The notes: generated by a model from the sequence alone, not told the origin. A DNA stretch of 7,483 nt from an uncultured Spirochaetaceae bacterium (GCA_902772605.1 CACYBG010000264.1:1-7483), one strand, 5' to 3'. Positions 1 through 6,915 are shown, counted from the first letter of the stretch. A program made the numbers and translations.

Positions 1-30
1 ATGGTTTCGAAGGTTTCCGTCGGTCATGAA

Positions 31-52
31 GGCCCCGAAAAACTTCAGGGCC
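31..52 (-). terminator. Hairpin just downstream of dnaK, without U-tract
   Basis: Ten bases after the dnaK stop the minus-strand RNA can form a 9-bp stem (positions 52-44 with 39-31) around a 4-nt loop at 43-40. One pair is a G-U wobble on the minus strand and an A-C mismatch on the plus strand, so the structure fits minus-strand transcription. No run of U follows (the next bases read UUCAUGACC), so it is not a classical intrinsic terminator. It may be a partial terminator, a 3'-end stabiliser of the grpE-dnaK message, or a processing site before the next gene. Confidence 0.5.
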
Positions 53-61
53 AACCGTCAT

Positions 62-2008
62 TTATTTGTCGTCATGAACCTCATACTGAACGTCGTCGGC
101 TGAGCTCTTGTCGAACTTTGAATCTCCACCGGCTGAACTTCCAGATGATGCTGATGCTTCAGGCCCCTGAGCTGCTCCGCCTGCTGCACCACCCTGCTGT
201 GCCTTGTACATTTCTTCCGCCAGCTTGTATGATGCCTGCTTGAGTGCCTCGGACTTTGCCTTAATGGTAGAAATGTCTCCACCCTTGAGGGCTTCCTTTA
301 CATCGTTTACGGCAGTCTCGATGTTCTTCTTGTCTCCATCGGAAACCTTGTCGCCGTAATCCTTGAGAGCCTTTTCAGTCTGATAAACAAGGCTGTCGGC
401 TTCGTTGCGTGCATCGACTTCCTCGCGCTTCTTCTTGTCGGACTCTGCATTTGCCTCAGCATCCTTGACCATCCTGTTGATTTCATCTTCGCTGAGACCT
501 GAAGAATTCTGAATCTGAATCTTCTGTTCCTTTCCGGTTCCCATATCCTTTGCAGAAACCTTTACGATACCGTTTGCATCGATGTCGAATGTAACTTCAA
601 TCTGAGGAACTCCGCGTGGTGCCGGTGGGATTCCGACAAGGTCAAAGTTTCCGAGCGTGCGGTTTTCAGAAGCCATCTCGCGTTCACCCTGAAGTACGTG
701 GATTGTAACGGCTGTCTGTCCATCGGCTGCAGTAGAGAAAATCTGGCTCTTCTTTGTAGGAATGGTCGTATTGCGGTTGATGAGACGCGTAAATACGCCG
801 CCCATAGTTTCGATACCGAGTGAAAGAGGAGTAACGTCAAGGAGCAGAACGTCCTTTACATCGCCCTTAAGGACTCCACCCTGGATTGCTGCACCGATTG
901 AAACGGCTTCATCAGGATTGACGGCCTTGCTTCCTTCCTTTCCGAAGATGCTCTTGACGATGTCCTGAACCTTAGGCATGCGGCTTGAACCACCAACCAG
1001 AAGGACTTCATCAATCTTGTCTGATGAAATCTTTGCATCGTTCATTGCCTTGATACAAGGTTCACGGGTTGCCTCGAACAGGTCGTCGGTCATCTTTTCA
1101 AACTCTGCACGGCTCAAAGTCTTCTGAAGGTGCTTTGGACCGGTTGCATCGGCAGTGATGAACGGCAGGTTGATGTCCGTAGTAGTCTGGTTTGAAAGGG
1201 AGATCTTTGCATTTTCAGCAGCTTCCCTCAAACGCTGAAGTGCCATGCTGTCCTTTGAAAGGTCGATTCCGGTATCGTTCTTGAACCCTTCGATCAGCCA
1301 GTTAACGACGCGGCGGTCCCAGTCGTCTCCACCAAGGTGAGTGTTTCCGTTGGTTGACTTTACTTCAAATACGCCGTCTGCGATTTCGATGATTGAAATA
1401 TCGAAGGTACCTCCACCAAGGTCGTATACGGCGATGGTCTTTTCCTTCTTCTGATCTTCCTTAAGACCGAAAGCCATTGCTGCGGCAGTCGGTTCGTTGA
1501 TGATTCTCTTTACGTCAAGTCCTGCAATCTTACCGGCATCCTTTGTTGCCTGGCGCTGTGAATCGTTGAAATAGGCAGGGACGGTAATGACGGCTTCTGT
1601 AACTTCTTCTCCAAGATAGTCTTCCGCAGTCTTCTTCATCTTCTGAAGGATGAAAGCTGAAATCTCCTGAGGGCTGTACTGCTTCTTGTTTCCGTTCTCG
1701 TCGATTTCAACGCGTACGTCTTCACCATGGTCGATTACCGTATATGGGACCATCTTTGCTTCACCGGCAAGCTCGCTGAAACGGTGTCCGATGAAACGCT
1801 TGATTGAATATACCGTATTCTTTGGATTGGTAACCATCTGGTTCTTTGCAGGAAGACCTACGATTCTGTCTCCCTTTGCAGTAAATCCGACGATTGATGG
1901 AGTTGTGCGTCCACCTTCGGAATTCTGAATAACTACTGGTTCACCGTTTTCCATAACTGATACACAAGAATTTGTGGTACCCAAGTCAATACCAATAATC
2001 TTTCCCAT
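62..2008 (-). CDS. dnaK: Chaperone protein DnaK (Hsp70)
   Basis: Cytoplasmic ATP-dependent Hsp70 chaperone that binds exposed hydrophobic segments of unfolded proteins, working with DnaJ and the exchange factor GrpE. The protein has 648 residues, the usual length (E. coli DnaK has 638). The ATPase domain (about 1-385) opens with IGIDLGTTNS including D8, has K70 in SIKRFIGHRF, the phosphate loop YDLGGGTFD (195-203) and VGGSSRMPKVQ (338-348). The interdomain linker DVLLLDV is at 386-392. The beta substrate-binding domain runs to about 505, the helical lid to about 605, and a Gly/Ala/Ser-rich tail ends in an acidic EVHDDK. The segment around residues 80-110, absent from Gram-positive DnaK, is present. 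The ATG is preceded by AGAGGAG (2025-2019) with a 10-nt spacer. It lies 68 bp after grpE in the same direction and is probably co-transcribed with it. No frameshift or missing catalytic residue was seen. Confidence 0.98.
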   Translation of the reverse strand: MGKIIGIDLGTTNSCVSVMENGEPVVIQNSEGGRTTPSIVGFTAKGDRIVGLPAKNQMVTNPKNTVYSIKRFIGHRFSELAGEAKMVPYTVIDHGEDVRVEIDENGNKKQYSPQEISAFILQKMKKTAEDYLGEEVTEAVITVPAYFNDSQRQATKDAGKIAGLDVKRIINEPTAAAMAFGLKEDQKKEKTIAVYDLGGGTFDISIIEIADGVFEVKSTNGNTHLGGDDWDRRVVNWLIEGFKNDTGIDLSKDSMALQRLREAAENAKISLSNQTTTDINLPFITADATGPKHLQKTLSRAEFEKMTDDLFEATREPCIKAMNDAKISSDKIDEVLLVGGSSRMPKVQDIVKSIFGKEGSKAVNPDEAVSIGAAIQGGVLKGDVKDVLLLDVTPLSLGIETMGGVFTRLINRNTTIPTKKSQIFSTAADGQTAVTIHVLQGEREMASENRTLGNFDLVGIPPAPRGVPQIEVTFDIDANGIVKVSAKDMGTGKEQKIQIQNSSGLSEDEINRMVKDAEANAESDKKKREEVDARNEADSLVYQTEKALKDYGDKVSDGDKKNIETAVNDVKEALKGGDISTIKAKSEALKQASYKLAEEMYKAQQGGAAGGAAQGPEASASSGSSAGGDSKFDKSSADDVQYEVHDDK

Positions 2009-2076
2009 TTTATTTACACTCCTCTAAAGTATGTCTTTCCAATCGCCCCTGAAACCGAAGTTCCAGAAGTTCCGTT

Positions 2077-2715
2077 TTATTTTTCAGGCTCCTCGGCCTT
2101 TTCCTCAGATTTAACCGTACCGTCCGGCATGCTCACCATGACCTTTGCATGGCGGATGACCCTGTCCTTAAGCTTGTAACCGCGCAGGTATACCGCTTTC
2201 AAAACCGGTTCCGCTACAGGATCGTCCGACTTTCCGATTGCTTCATGGATGTCGGGATCAAAAGCGTCCCCAACTTTTCCGTAAGCAACCAGATTGTAAT
2301 TGTTCTCAAGCATGCTTACAAGGGACTTGTTTATCATCGTGACCCCTTCGGCAATGGACTTGGGATCCGTTGCATTTGCAGCAGCCTCGACTGTCCTGTC
2401 GAAATTATCCAGACTGTCAAGCAGATCCTTCAGAAGGTTCGTATTTGCGTAATCGAAAGCCTCCTGTTTTTCCTGTGCCGCCCTCTTGCGAAGGTTCTGG
2501 AAATCGGCGACTGAACGCAGATATTTATCCTTGAGCTCTTCAACCTGCTTTTCAAGCTCTGCAATCCTGTCATTGGCCTTTTCCAAATCGGTCTTTTCAA
2601 CTTCCTCAGAGGCCTGTTCTTCTTCAGCGGATTCAGCTGCAGCTTCGGTTTCCTCAACCTGATTTTCCTCAGCCGGCTTTTCCTGTTCAATCTCTTCGTT
2701 TTCTTTATCGCTCAT
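2077..2715 (-). CDS. grpE: Nucleotide exchange factor GrpE
   Basis: GrpE dimers release ADP from DnaK and so drive substrate release. The 212-residue protein has a very acidic, low-complexity N-terminus (about 1-40, mostly Glu and Ala), a long coiled-coil helix (about 41-90, including ADFQNLRKRAAQEKQE), a four-helix-bundle segment, and the C-terminal beta-wing that contacts DnaK. That wing carries FDPDIHEAI (152-160) and the family signature ending GYKLKDRVIRHAKVMVS (179-195). The acidic head makes it a little longer than E. coli GrpE (197). I place the start at the ATG at 2715 rather than the adjoining GTG at 2718, because GAGG (2727-2724) is 8 nt from the ATG but only 5 nt from the GTG. dnaK follows in the same direction. 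Confidence 0.97.
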   Translation of the reverse strand: MSDKENEEIEQEKPAEENQVEETEAAAESAEEEQASEEVEKTDLEKANDRIAELEKQVEELKDKYLRSVADFQNLRKRAAQEKQEAFDYANTNLLKDLLDSLDNFDRTVEAAANATDPKSIAEGVTMINKSLVSMLENNYNLVAYGKVGDAFDPDIHEAIGKSDDPVAEPVLKAVYLRGYKLKDRVIRHAKVMVSMPDGTVKSEEKAEEPEK

Positions 2716-2723
2716 CACAAAGT

Positions 2724-2727
2724 CCTC
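2724..2727 (-). promoter_or_regulatory. Ribosome binding site of grpE, decides start
   Basis: GAGG lies 8 nt before the ATG at 2715 and 5 nt before the overlapping in-frame GTG at 2718. The spacing favours the ATG, giving MSDKENEE as the N-terminus. Confidence 0.55.
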
Positions 2728-2745
2728 ATCTCTTTTTCATATAGG

Positions 2746-2775
2746 AAGATACTAAAACCCTATGGAAATCGTCAA
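2746..2775 (-). promoter_or_regulatory. Possible sigma-70-type promoter of grpE-dnaK
   Basis: On the minus strand TTGACG (2775-2770, five of six bases of the -35 consensus) is followed after 18 bp by TATCTT (2751-2746, four of six). An alternative -10, TAGTAT (2754-2749), would leave only 15 bp. Transcription would start about 20 bp before the ribosome binding site. No CIRCE (HrcA) inverted repeat was found between grpE and the upstream gene. Confidence 0.4.
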
Positions 2776-2807
2776 CAGAATTTATGATTTTTTTATGTAA
2801 ACAGTGA

Positions 2808-2821
2808 AAAACTTCAGTTTT
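2808..2821. repeat. Small perfect inverted repeat between lipoprotein gene and grpE
   Basis: AAAACT (2808-2813) and AGTTTT (2816-2821) are perfect inverted copies separated by 2 bp; as RNA this would more likely be a 5-bp stem with a 4-nt loop. On the minus strand it lies about 70 bp after the lipoprotein stop. It is AT-only apart from one pair, so it is a weak terminator candidate at best. The rest of the 176-bp gap shows no other clear terminator. Confidence 0.25.
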
Positions 2822-2891
2822 ACCGGGCTTACACGCAGCACTTCAATTCGATTCCGGAACAGATTATGTTATATGGTAGATTTTTGATTTC

Positions 2892-3518
2892 CTAATCCCA
2901 ATAGAAATCTACGGATTTGACGTAAGATGTCCTTGAGTTAAGTTCATAACTGCGGTCCGGATCATAATCAGGCTGCCACTCCGAACCGACGGAACCAGCC
3001 CCCTGAACATTCTCCCTTTTTCCTCCGCCCGAAATGCAAGCGACGACATCAAAATCGCCTTCCGTAAGGTAGAGATGAACGTTAATCCCCTGCCCCCTGT
3101 AATAAAAGTGGGCCTTTACGTAATTTCCGAAAGCACCCTTGTATGCACCGCCGATGTAACCGACCTCAAGCCTTTCACCGTCCCCTTCGTAAGTGCAAAC
3201 CTTTCTTTTTTCATCCTTTTCGCATGGATTTTTTGAAAGCCTGATTACGGAATCCACGACGGACTTCAGCTTACCCCTGTCTTCGGAATCCAAAATGAGC
3301 GGAAGAAAATCAACAGACAGACTTTTCAATTCGGAAACCGCAGCATCGGCAGAATCAAAGCGCGGAAGAGCCATGAACGCATCGTAAGCTGCATCAAAAT
3401 CATCTGCGCCAGCCAGACTTTTAAGATCGTTTCTTGTAGCGCAGGACACAAACAGAAATCCCGCAAATACAAGCGACAAGGTCCGACGCAAAAATCGGGA
3501 CGCAAAAACACGCTTCAT
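2892..3518 (-). CDS. Putative lipoprotein of unknown function
   Basis: I do not recognise a family. The 208-residue product starts with a basic n-region (K2, R3, R8, R11, R12), a hydrophobic core (about 13-24) and FLFVS-C, so C26 would be the lipidated cysteine. Phe at -3 is outside the strict E. coli lipobox but fits the looser spirochaetal one. The mature part has an acidic helical N-half (about 30-95), then C99 and C108 flanking a lysine-rich turn that could be disulphide bonded, and a beta-rich C-half with many Gly and Tyr (about 109-208, with a third cysteine C161). It probably sits on a periplasmic or outer membrane face. The ATG at 3518 follows GGAGAG with a 6-nt spacer. An in-frame GTG at 3605 is rejected because the promoter lies inside that extension. 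It runs toward grpE with no convincing terminator between. Confidence 0.85.
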   Translation of the reverse strand: MKRVFASRFLRRTLSLVFAGFLFVSCATRNDLKSLAGADDFDAAYDAFMALPRFDSADAAVSELKSLSVDFLPLILDSEDRGKLKSVVDSVIRLSKNPCEKDEKRKVCTYEGDGERLEVGYIGGAYKGAFGNYVKAHFYYRGQGINVHLYLTEGDFDVVACISGGGKRENVQGAGSVGSEWQPDYDPDRSYELNSRTSYVKSVDFYWD

Positions 3519-3524
3519 AACTTT

Positions 3525-3530
3525 CTCTCC
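3525..3530 (-). promoter_or_regulatory. Ribosome binding site of lipoprotein gene, decides start
   Basis: GGAGAG (3530-3525 on the minus strand) is 6 nt before the ATG at 3518, whose product begins with a clean lipoprotein signal peptide. This settles the start against the in-frame GTG 87 bases upstream. Confidence 0.75.
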
Positions 3531-3575
3531 ATTTTGATTGAACTTTAATTGAACGGCCAGAAACCGAACGCACGC

Positions 3576-3604
3576 ATTATATCCGACCACAAGTCGAATG
3601 TCCA
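3576..3604 (-). promoter_or_regulatory. Sigma-70-type promoter of lipoprotein gene
   Basis: On the minus strand TGGACA (3604-3599, five of six bases of the -35 consensus), a 17-bp spacer, and a perfect TATAAT (3581-3576). The predicted start is near 3569, giving a leader of about 50 nt. The near-ideal match suggests strong, housekeeping-type expression. Confidence 0.75.
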
Positions 3605-3702
3605 CACGACCGTATCCAGGGCTTCAGGTTGAACTCGACATTTTTACTCCATCAGAATCCGTTCCGCATAAGTAATTTTATTTTTCCTGCTGCCCCCGTA
3701 CC

Positions 3703-3731
3703 TTTACCATGCCTTGAAAAACCTCTATAAT
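3703..3731 (+). promoter_or_regulatory. Sigma-70-type promoter of secreted protein and nuclease genes
   Basis: TTTACC (3703-3708, four of six -35 bases), a 17-bp spacer, and a perfect TATAAT (3726-3731). The predicted start is near 3738, only about 25 nt before the ATG at 3763. It diverges from the lipoprotein promoter; about 98 bp separate the two -35 elements, enough for a shared regulator site, though I see no clear operator there. Confidence 0.65.
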
Positions 3732-3762
3732 TGCGGCACAAAACGCAACGAGGAGTTTATTA

Positions 3763-4473
3763 ATGAAGAAAAAGTCCCTTTTATTTTACGCACTCATCTC
3801 ACTGTGCATTACGGCCGCAAGTGCAGGAGAAAACATCCTGTCAACATTCGGAGAATCACGCGACGAAAAGAATCTGGAACAGTGCCTGAAAAACGGACTG
3901 GAAAAACTCGGCGTAAACACAAGCGAAAAAATCCCGGAAGAAAATCTCAGCATCATAAATTTAATCCTCAAGTACACATACGAAAACAACATCCATAAAA
4001 TGAGGGGCGAAGAAGAAAATCAGGTTTACGTAAAGGACAGCGGAGAGGAAGCCGTTTTTGACGCAGAAGGAAACCTTGTGACGAACGCATGGAACAAAGG
4101 TTCCTACAATTACGGAAATTACGACGAACCGATTCAGAAATTCGAGCTCGACATATGGCCCTGGCTGATTTGGGGTAACGCTCGGGAAGATCCTACCTCA
4201 TTTGCAGAAAGGTTCTATTATTACCTGATGGACCTGGACAACGGAATCCAGGAATACATTTTTCTGGAAGACAAGGCAAGTCTGGAGGAGGTAAATCATT
4301 CCGACCTGAACAAAATGGACGAATACGTCTATCAGCTGTTCAACTACCTTCTTTTCAACGAATCATTCAAATTCGACCTTTCTGAAAAGAACGTCAAGAA
4401 ATACAGGAAGAGTGCGAACAACTACTGGAAATACCTGTCCCAGCTTCTGGTTCTCTCGGGATACGAAAACTGA
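3763..4473 (+). CDS. Secreted protein of unknown function
   Basis: The 236-residue product has a classical signal peptide: KKK at 2-4, a hydrophobic core to about 18, and cleavage after ASA at 21. The mature protein is acidic, has a single cysteine (C41) and no further membrane segment, so it is probably periplasmic or exported. I recognise no named family. Residues 95-146 form a distinctive block: EEAVFDAEGNLVTN, then GSYNYGNYDEP, then DIWPWLIWGN followed by EDPTS. The C-half is rich in Tyr, Phe and Leu and looks helical. The block faintly recalls a module I associate with proteins around bacterial polymorphic toxins, but that is memory and not a search result. AGGAG (3751-3755) lies 7 nt before the ATG. 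The membrane nuclease gene starts 5 bp after the stop, so the two are probably co-transcribed. Confidence 0.85.
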   Translation: MKKKSLLFYALISLCITAASAGENILSTFGESRDEKNLEQCLKNGLEKLGVNTSEKIPEENLSIINLILKYTYENNIHKMRGEEENQVYVKDSGEEAVFDAEGNLVTNAWNKGSYNYGNYDEPIQKFELDIWPWLIWGNAREDPTSFAERFYYYLMDLDNGIQEYIFLEDKASLEEVNHSDLNKMDEYVYQLFNYLLFNESFKFDLSEKNVKKYRKSANNYWKYLSQLLVLSGYEN

Positions 4474-4478
4474 TTTTT

Positions 4479-4940
4479 ATGGAAGAAACTTTAACGGGCA
4501 AAGAGCTTTTCAGGCAGATTATAAATCAATTCGGCGACAGGCTCCCGGTCATCATCCTAATTGCGGCGTTAACGGTCCTTGCGTTTCTTGCAATCGGCAT
4601 ACTGATCGGAAAAGCCGTACAGTCGGCAAAAACCAGGCAGCTCATAAAAACGGAACGTGAAAAGGCAGTAAAAAAAAGCCGCGAAATCCTGGGAGGACAA
4701 TTCGGCGAACAGATAGCCCCATTCCTTCCGAATTTCCCATGCAATCCGGGCGACTGCAAATTTCTGGGTCAACCGGTCGATTTCATTGCATTTCCGGGAA
4801 GTGCACAGGGAAAACCTGTGGATGAAGTCATTTTCATAGAAGTGAAATCAGGAAAAAGCCAGCTGTCCGAACGCGAAAAACAGATCCGATCCGCAATCAA
4901 AAACGGCAGGGTCCGCTACATCGAATACAGGCTTCCATAA
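4479..4940 (+). CDS. Membrane-anchored Holliday junction resolvase-related endonuclease
   Basis: The 153-residue product has a short N-terminus, one transmembrane helix (about 22-44), a basic helical stretch (45-68, nine Lys or Arg) and a compact C-terminal PD-(D/E)xK nuclease-like domain. Visible signature elements are GGQFGEQIAPFLP (72-84, with E77), CKFLGQPVDFIAF (93-105, with D101), FIEVKSGKSQLS (119-130, with E121 and K123) and Q135 in a following helix. This layout matches the family called 'endonuclease related to archaeal Holliday junction resolvase' (Endonuc_Holl type), whose substrate is not established. All expected catalytic residues are there. The basic stretch after the helix predicts that the nuclease domain faces the cytoplasm. 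No good Shine-Dalgarno precedes the ATG, which is 5 bp after the upstream stop, so translational coupling is likely. Confidence 0.9.
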   Translation: MEETLTGKELFRQIINQFGDRLPVIILIAALTVLAFLAIGILIGKAVQSAKTRQLIKTEREKAVKKSREILGGQFGEQIAPFLPNFPCNPGDCKFLGQPVDFIAFPGSAQGKPVDEVIFIEVKSGKSQLSEREKQIRSAIKNGRVRYIEYRLP

Positions 4941-4992
4941 TCAGGAATCAGTGAAAACTCGGTTAATGCACCAATCTTTAATCGGCATTTCC

Positions 4993-6828
4993 TTAAAGGC
5001 TTTCTGGAGTCACGTTGTTTACCGTCAGAATGGCAGACTCGTCTCCAGACAGCATCCGGTCGCAGAGTTCTGCAGGCATCGGTTTTCCCTTAAGGAATCC
5101 CTGCACGTTGTGACAGTTGATTTTTTTCAGCATGTCCAGCTGGGAATTGTTTTCGACCCCTTCCGCAATCGTATCCAACCCCATCTTTGAAACCATCGAG
5201 ACTATGCTTTCCGTAATGTTTGCCTCAACGCCGTTTTCTTCATTGATGTTCGATATGAACGACTTGTCGATTTTAAGCGTGGTCAACGGAAGAATCTGAA
5301 GGTATCTCAATGCAGAATATCCGGTTCCGAAATCATCTAGGGAAATTCCTATTCCCATGCGCCTTATGTCGTTGAGTTTCCTTACTATGTCCTGAACGTT
5401 GTCGATGAAAACCCCTTCCGTTATTTCGATTTCCAGATGCTCCGGCCTGACCTTTGTCCTGTTAAGACCATCCTTCAGCCTGTCCATGAAATCGGGAGTC
5501 TTCAGCTGCACGGGAGAAACGTTTATCGATAAGATTCCCTTGAAATTGTATTCCAGCTCCCACCTTGAAAGCGTTTCCAGGGCAGTATCCATGACCCACT
5601 GTCCAAGCGGAACGACCTGCCTTGAATCTTCGGCAAGCGGAATGAACTGATCGGGACTTATCCACCCCAACTCATCGTCATGCCATCGCAACAGGGCCTC
5701 GAATCCGCGGAGTTCTCCAGTCATTACGTCAAACTGCGGCTGGAAATAAAGCTGGAAAAGGTTCTTCTCAAGGGCAACCGCCAGCTTGCTTTCAATCAGC
5801 ATCTTGCGGAGGAACCTGTCTTCCATCACCTGCCTGAAGAAATGGATGTTGTTCTTTCCGTTCTTCTTTACGTCGGACTTTGCCATGTCGGCATATTTCA
5901 ATATGTCGTCCAGAGTCGAAGTATCCTCAGGATAAATGCTTATTCCGCCCGAAAAACCGATTTCCTGAGAATTTGCCTGTTCGATGATTTTATATCCCAA
6001 AAGCGTCATCTCTTCACGGCTCGAAATGTTCTTTACGAGAAGTATGAATTCATCGCCCTCGAACCTGAATGCAGTTATCCTTTCGTTTTCATAACCGCGC
6101 AGTATTGTCGCCATCTGCCTCAGAACCCCGTCGCCAGCAGTATGACCGAATGCATCGTTCACGTTCTTCAGGTTGTCTATGTCTATCAGAAGCAGTCCGA
6201 AATTGATTACGTCCGCAGTCTGGTTACCCTTATCTTCCTTGGACGTAGCGATTGATGCGACTCCCTTGGACTTTATGTCGTCCAGCATGCGGTTGAACCA
6301 TGAACGGTTGAAAAGGTTCGTAAGGCTGTCGTGGAATGCTGCGAACTGAAGCTGATGGTTCAATGTCTGTATGCTTTCCAGCTTTGAGCGCATTTCGTTT
6401 CTGGTCAGTGAAAGTTCTTCGGACAAAGCCATGTTCCTTACATCCTGACGCTGAACGGTCTGTTCAAGATGCTTCGTCTGACTGATATCCTCAAGCTTTG
6501 CAACGACGACTCCTTCAGAAATCTTATTTACCGAAAGCTGATACCATTTTCCCGATTTTTGAGAGACGAAATTCCTTGACATTCCGTAACCGGTGTTGAG
6601 TACGTTTTCAAAAATGTCGAACCATGAAAAGTTTTTGGGAAGCACGTGGCAGAAAGAGGTGTAATACATTCCCTTGGTGATTTCATTATTCGTTACGGTC
6701 AAAAACTGTATGTTGGTAAATTCAATCTTACAGTCGATTAATTTACCTGTATCGTCGCGTACTTCACTGACAACGCACACACCTTGGGGAACGGCATTCA
6801 AAATCTGCTTATAATCTAAAGAATCCAT
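4993..6828 (-). CDS. PAS-GGDEF-EAL protein, probable c-di-GMP phosphodiesterase
   Basis: The 611-residue cytoplasmic protein has an N-terminal PAS-like sensor (about 5-115), a coiled-coil linker (about 118-163), a GGDEF domain (about 164-330) and an EAL domain (about 343-600). The GGDEF domain keeps HDSLTNLFNR, LIDIDNLK and FGHTAGD, but the active-site loop reads EGDEF (257-261) and there is no RxxD inhibitory site before it, so cyclase activity is doubtful; the domain may bind GTP and regulate. The EAL domain looks complete: EAL (377-379), N436, E468, DDFGTGYS with D498 and D499, K519, E556 and Q576. It therefore probably hydrolyses c-di-GMP to pGpG. No transmembrane segment was seen. The ATG at 6828 is chosen over one at 6855 because GGAG lies 8 nt before it. 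It converges on the nuclease gene with a 52-bp gap. Confidence 0.95.
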   Translation of the reverse strand: MDSLDYKQILNAVPQGVCVVSEVRDDTGKLIDCKIEFTNIQFLTVTNNEITKGMYYTSFCHVLPKNFSWFDIFENVLNTGYGMSRNFVSQKSGKWYQLSVNKISEGVVVAKLEDISQTKHLEQTVQRQDVRNMALSEELSLTRNEMRSKLESIQTLNHQLQFAAFHDSLTNLFNRSWFNRMLDDIKSKGVASIATSKEDKGNQTADVINFGLLLIDIDNLKNVNDAFGHTAGDGVLRQMATILRGYENERITAFRFEGDEFILLVKNISSREEMTLLGYKIIEQANSQEIGFSGGISIYPEDTSTLDDILKYADMAKSDVKKNGKNNIHFFRQVMEDRFLRKMLIESKLAVALEKNLFQLYFQPQFDVMTGELRGFEALLRWHDDELGWISPDQFIPLAEDSRQVVPLGQWVMDTALETLSRWELEYNFKGILSINVSPVQLKTPDFMDRLKDGLNRTKVRPEHLEIEITEGVFIDNVQDIVRKLNDIRRMGIGISLDDFGTGYSALRYLQILPLTTLKIDKSFISNINEENGVEANITESIVSMVSKMGLDTIAEGVENNSQLDMLKKINCHNVQGFLKGKPMPAELCDRMLSGDESAILTVNNVTPESL

Positions 6829-6836
6829 TTTTCCTA

Positions 6837-6840
6837 CTCC
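6837..6840 (-). promoter_or_regulatory. Ribosome binding site of GGDEF-EAL gene, decides start
   Basis: GGAG (6840-6837) with an 8-nt spacer precedes the ATG at 6828; a second purine-rich AGGA lies closer. The in-frame ATG at 6855 has no comparable site, so the shorter product is preferred. Confidence 0.7.
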
Positions 6841-6915
6841 TGCAAAGTCATTCAAAACGCCGGTGCTTCACAGCTGCGACATTCATTAGACTCCCGTTTT
6901 CCCCAACGCATTTTA

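Noticed and set aside
1..61. Possible start of the next minus-strand gene at the ATG near 27
   Set aside because: The frame would begin MTDGNLRNH, unlike DnaJ, with only a poor ribosome binding site directly behind a hairpin; nine codons are too few to judge.
2149..2514. 121-codon plus-strand frame antisense to grpE
   Set aside because: It is a shadow of grpE codon structure and has no family features.
3519..3605. N-terminal extension of the lipoprotein from a GTG at 3605
   Set aside because: The -35 and -10 elements lie within it, and the ATG at 3518 has a good ribosome binding site followed directly by a signal peptide.
3714..3998. 94-codon plus-strand frame overlapping the start of the secreted protein gene
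   Set aside because: It overlaps the promoter, its product is Lys/Arg-rich shadow sequence, and the signal-peptide frame has the proper ribosome binding site.
4941..4992. Bidirectional terminator between the convergent nuclease and GGDEF-EAL genes
   Set aside because: The 52-bp gap has no stem longer than a few pairs and no suitable U-tract on either strand.
5680..6255. 191-codon open frame on the plus strand
   Set aside because: It lies wholly antisense to the well-supported GGDEF-EAL gene, and its product shows no recognisable motif.
6829..6909. c-di-GMP riboswitch in the leader of the GGDEF-EAL gene
   Set aside because: None of the conserved GEMM sequence blocks could be recognised in the roughly 80-nt leader, and no strong helices were found.
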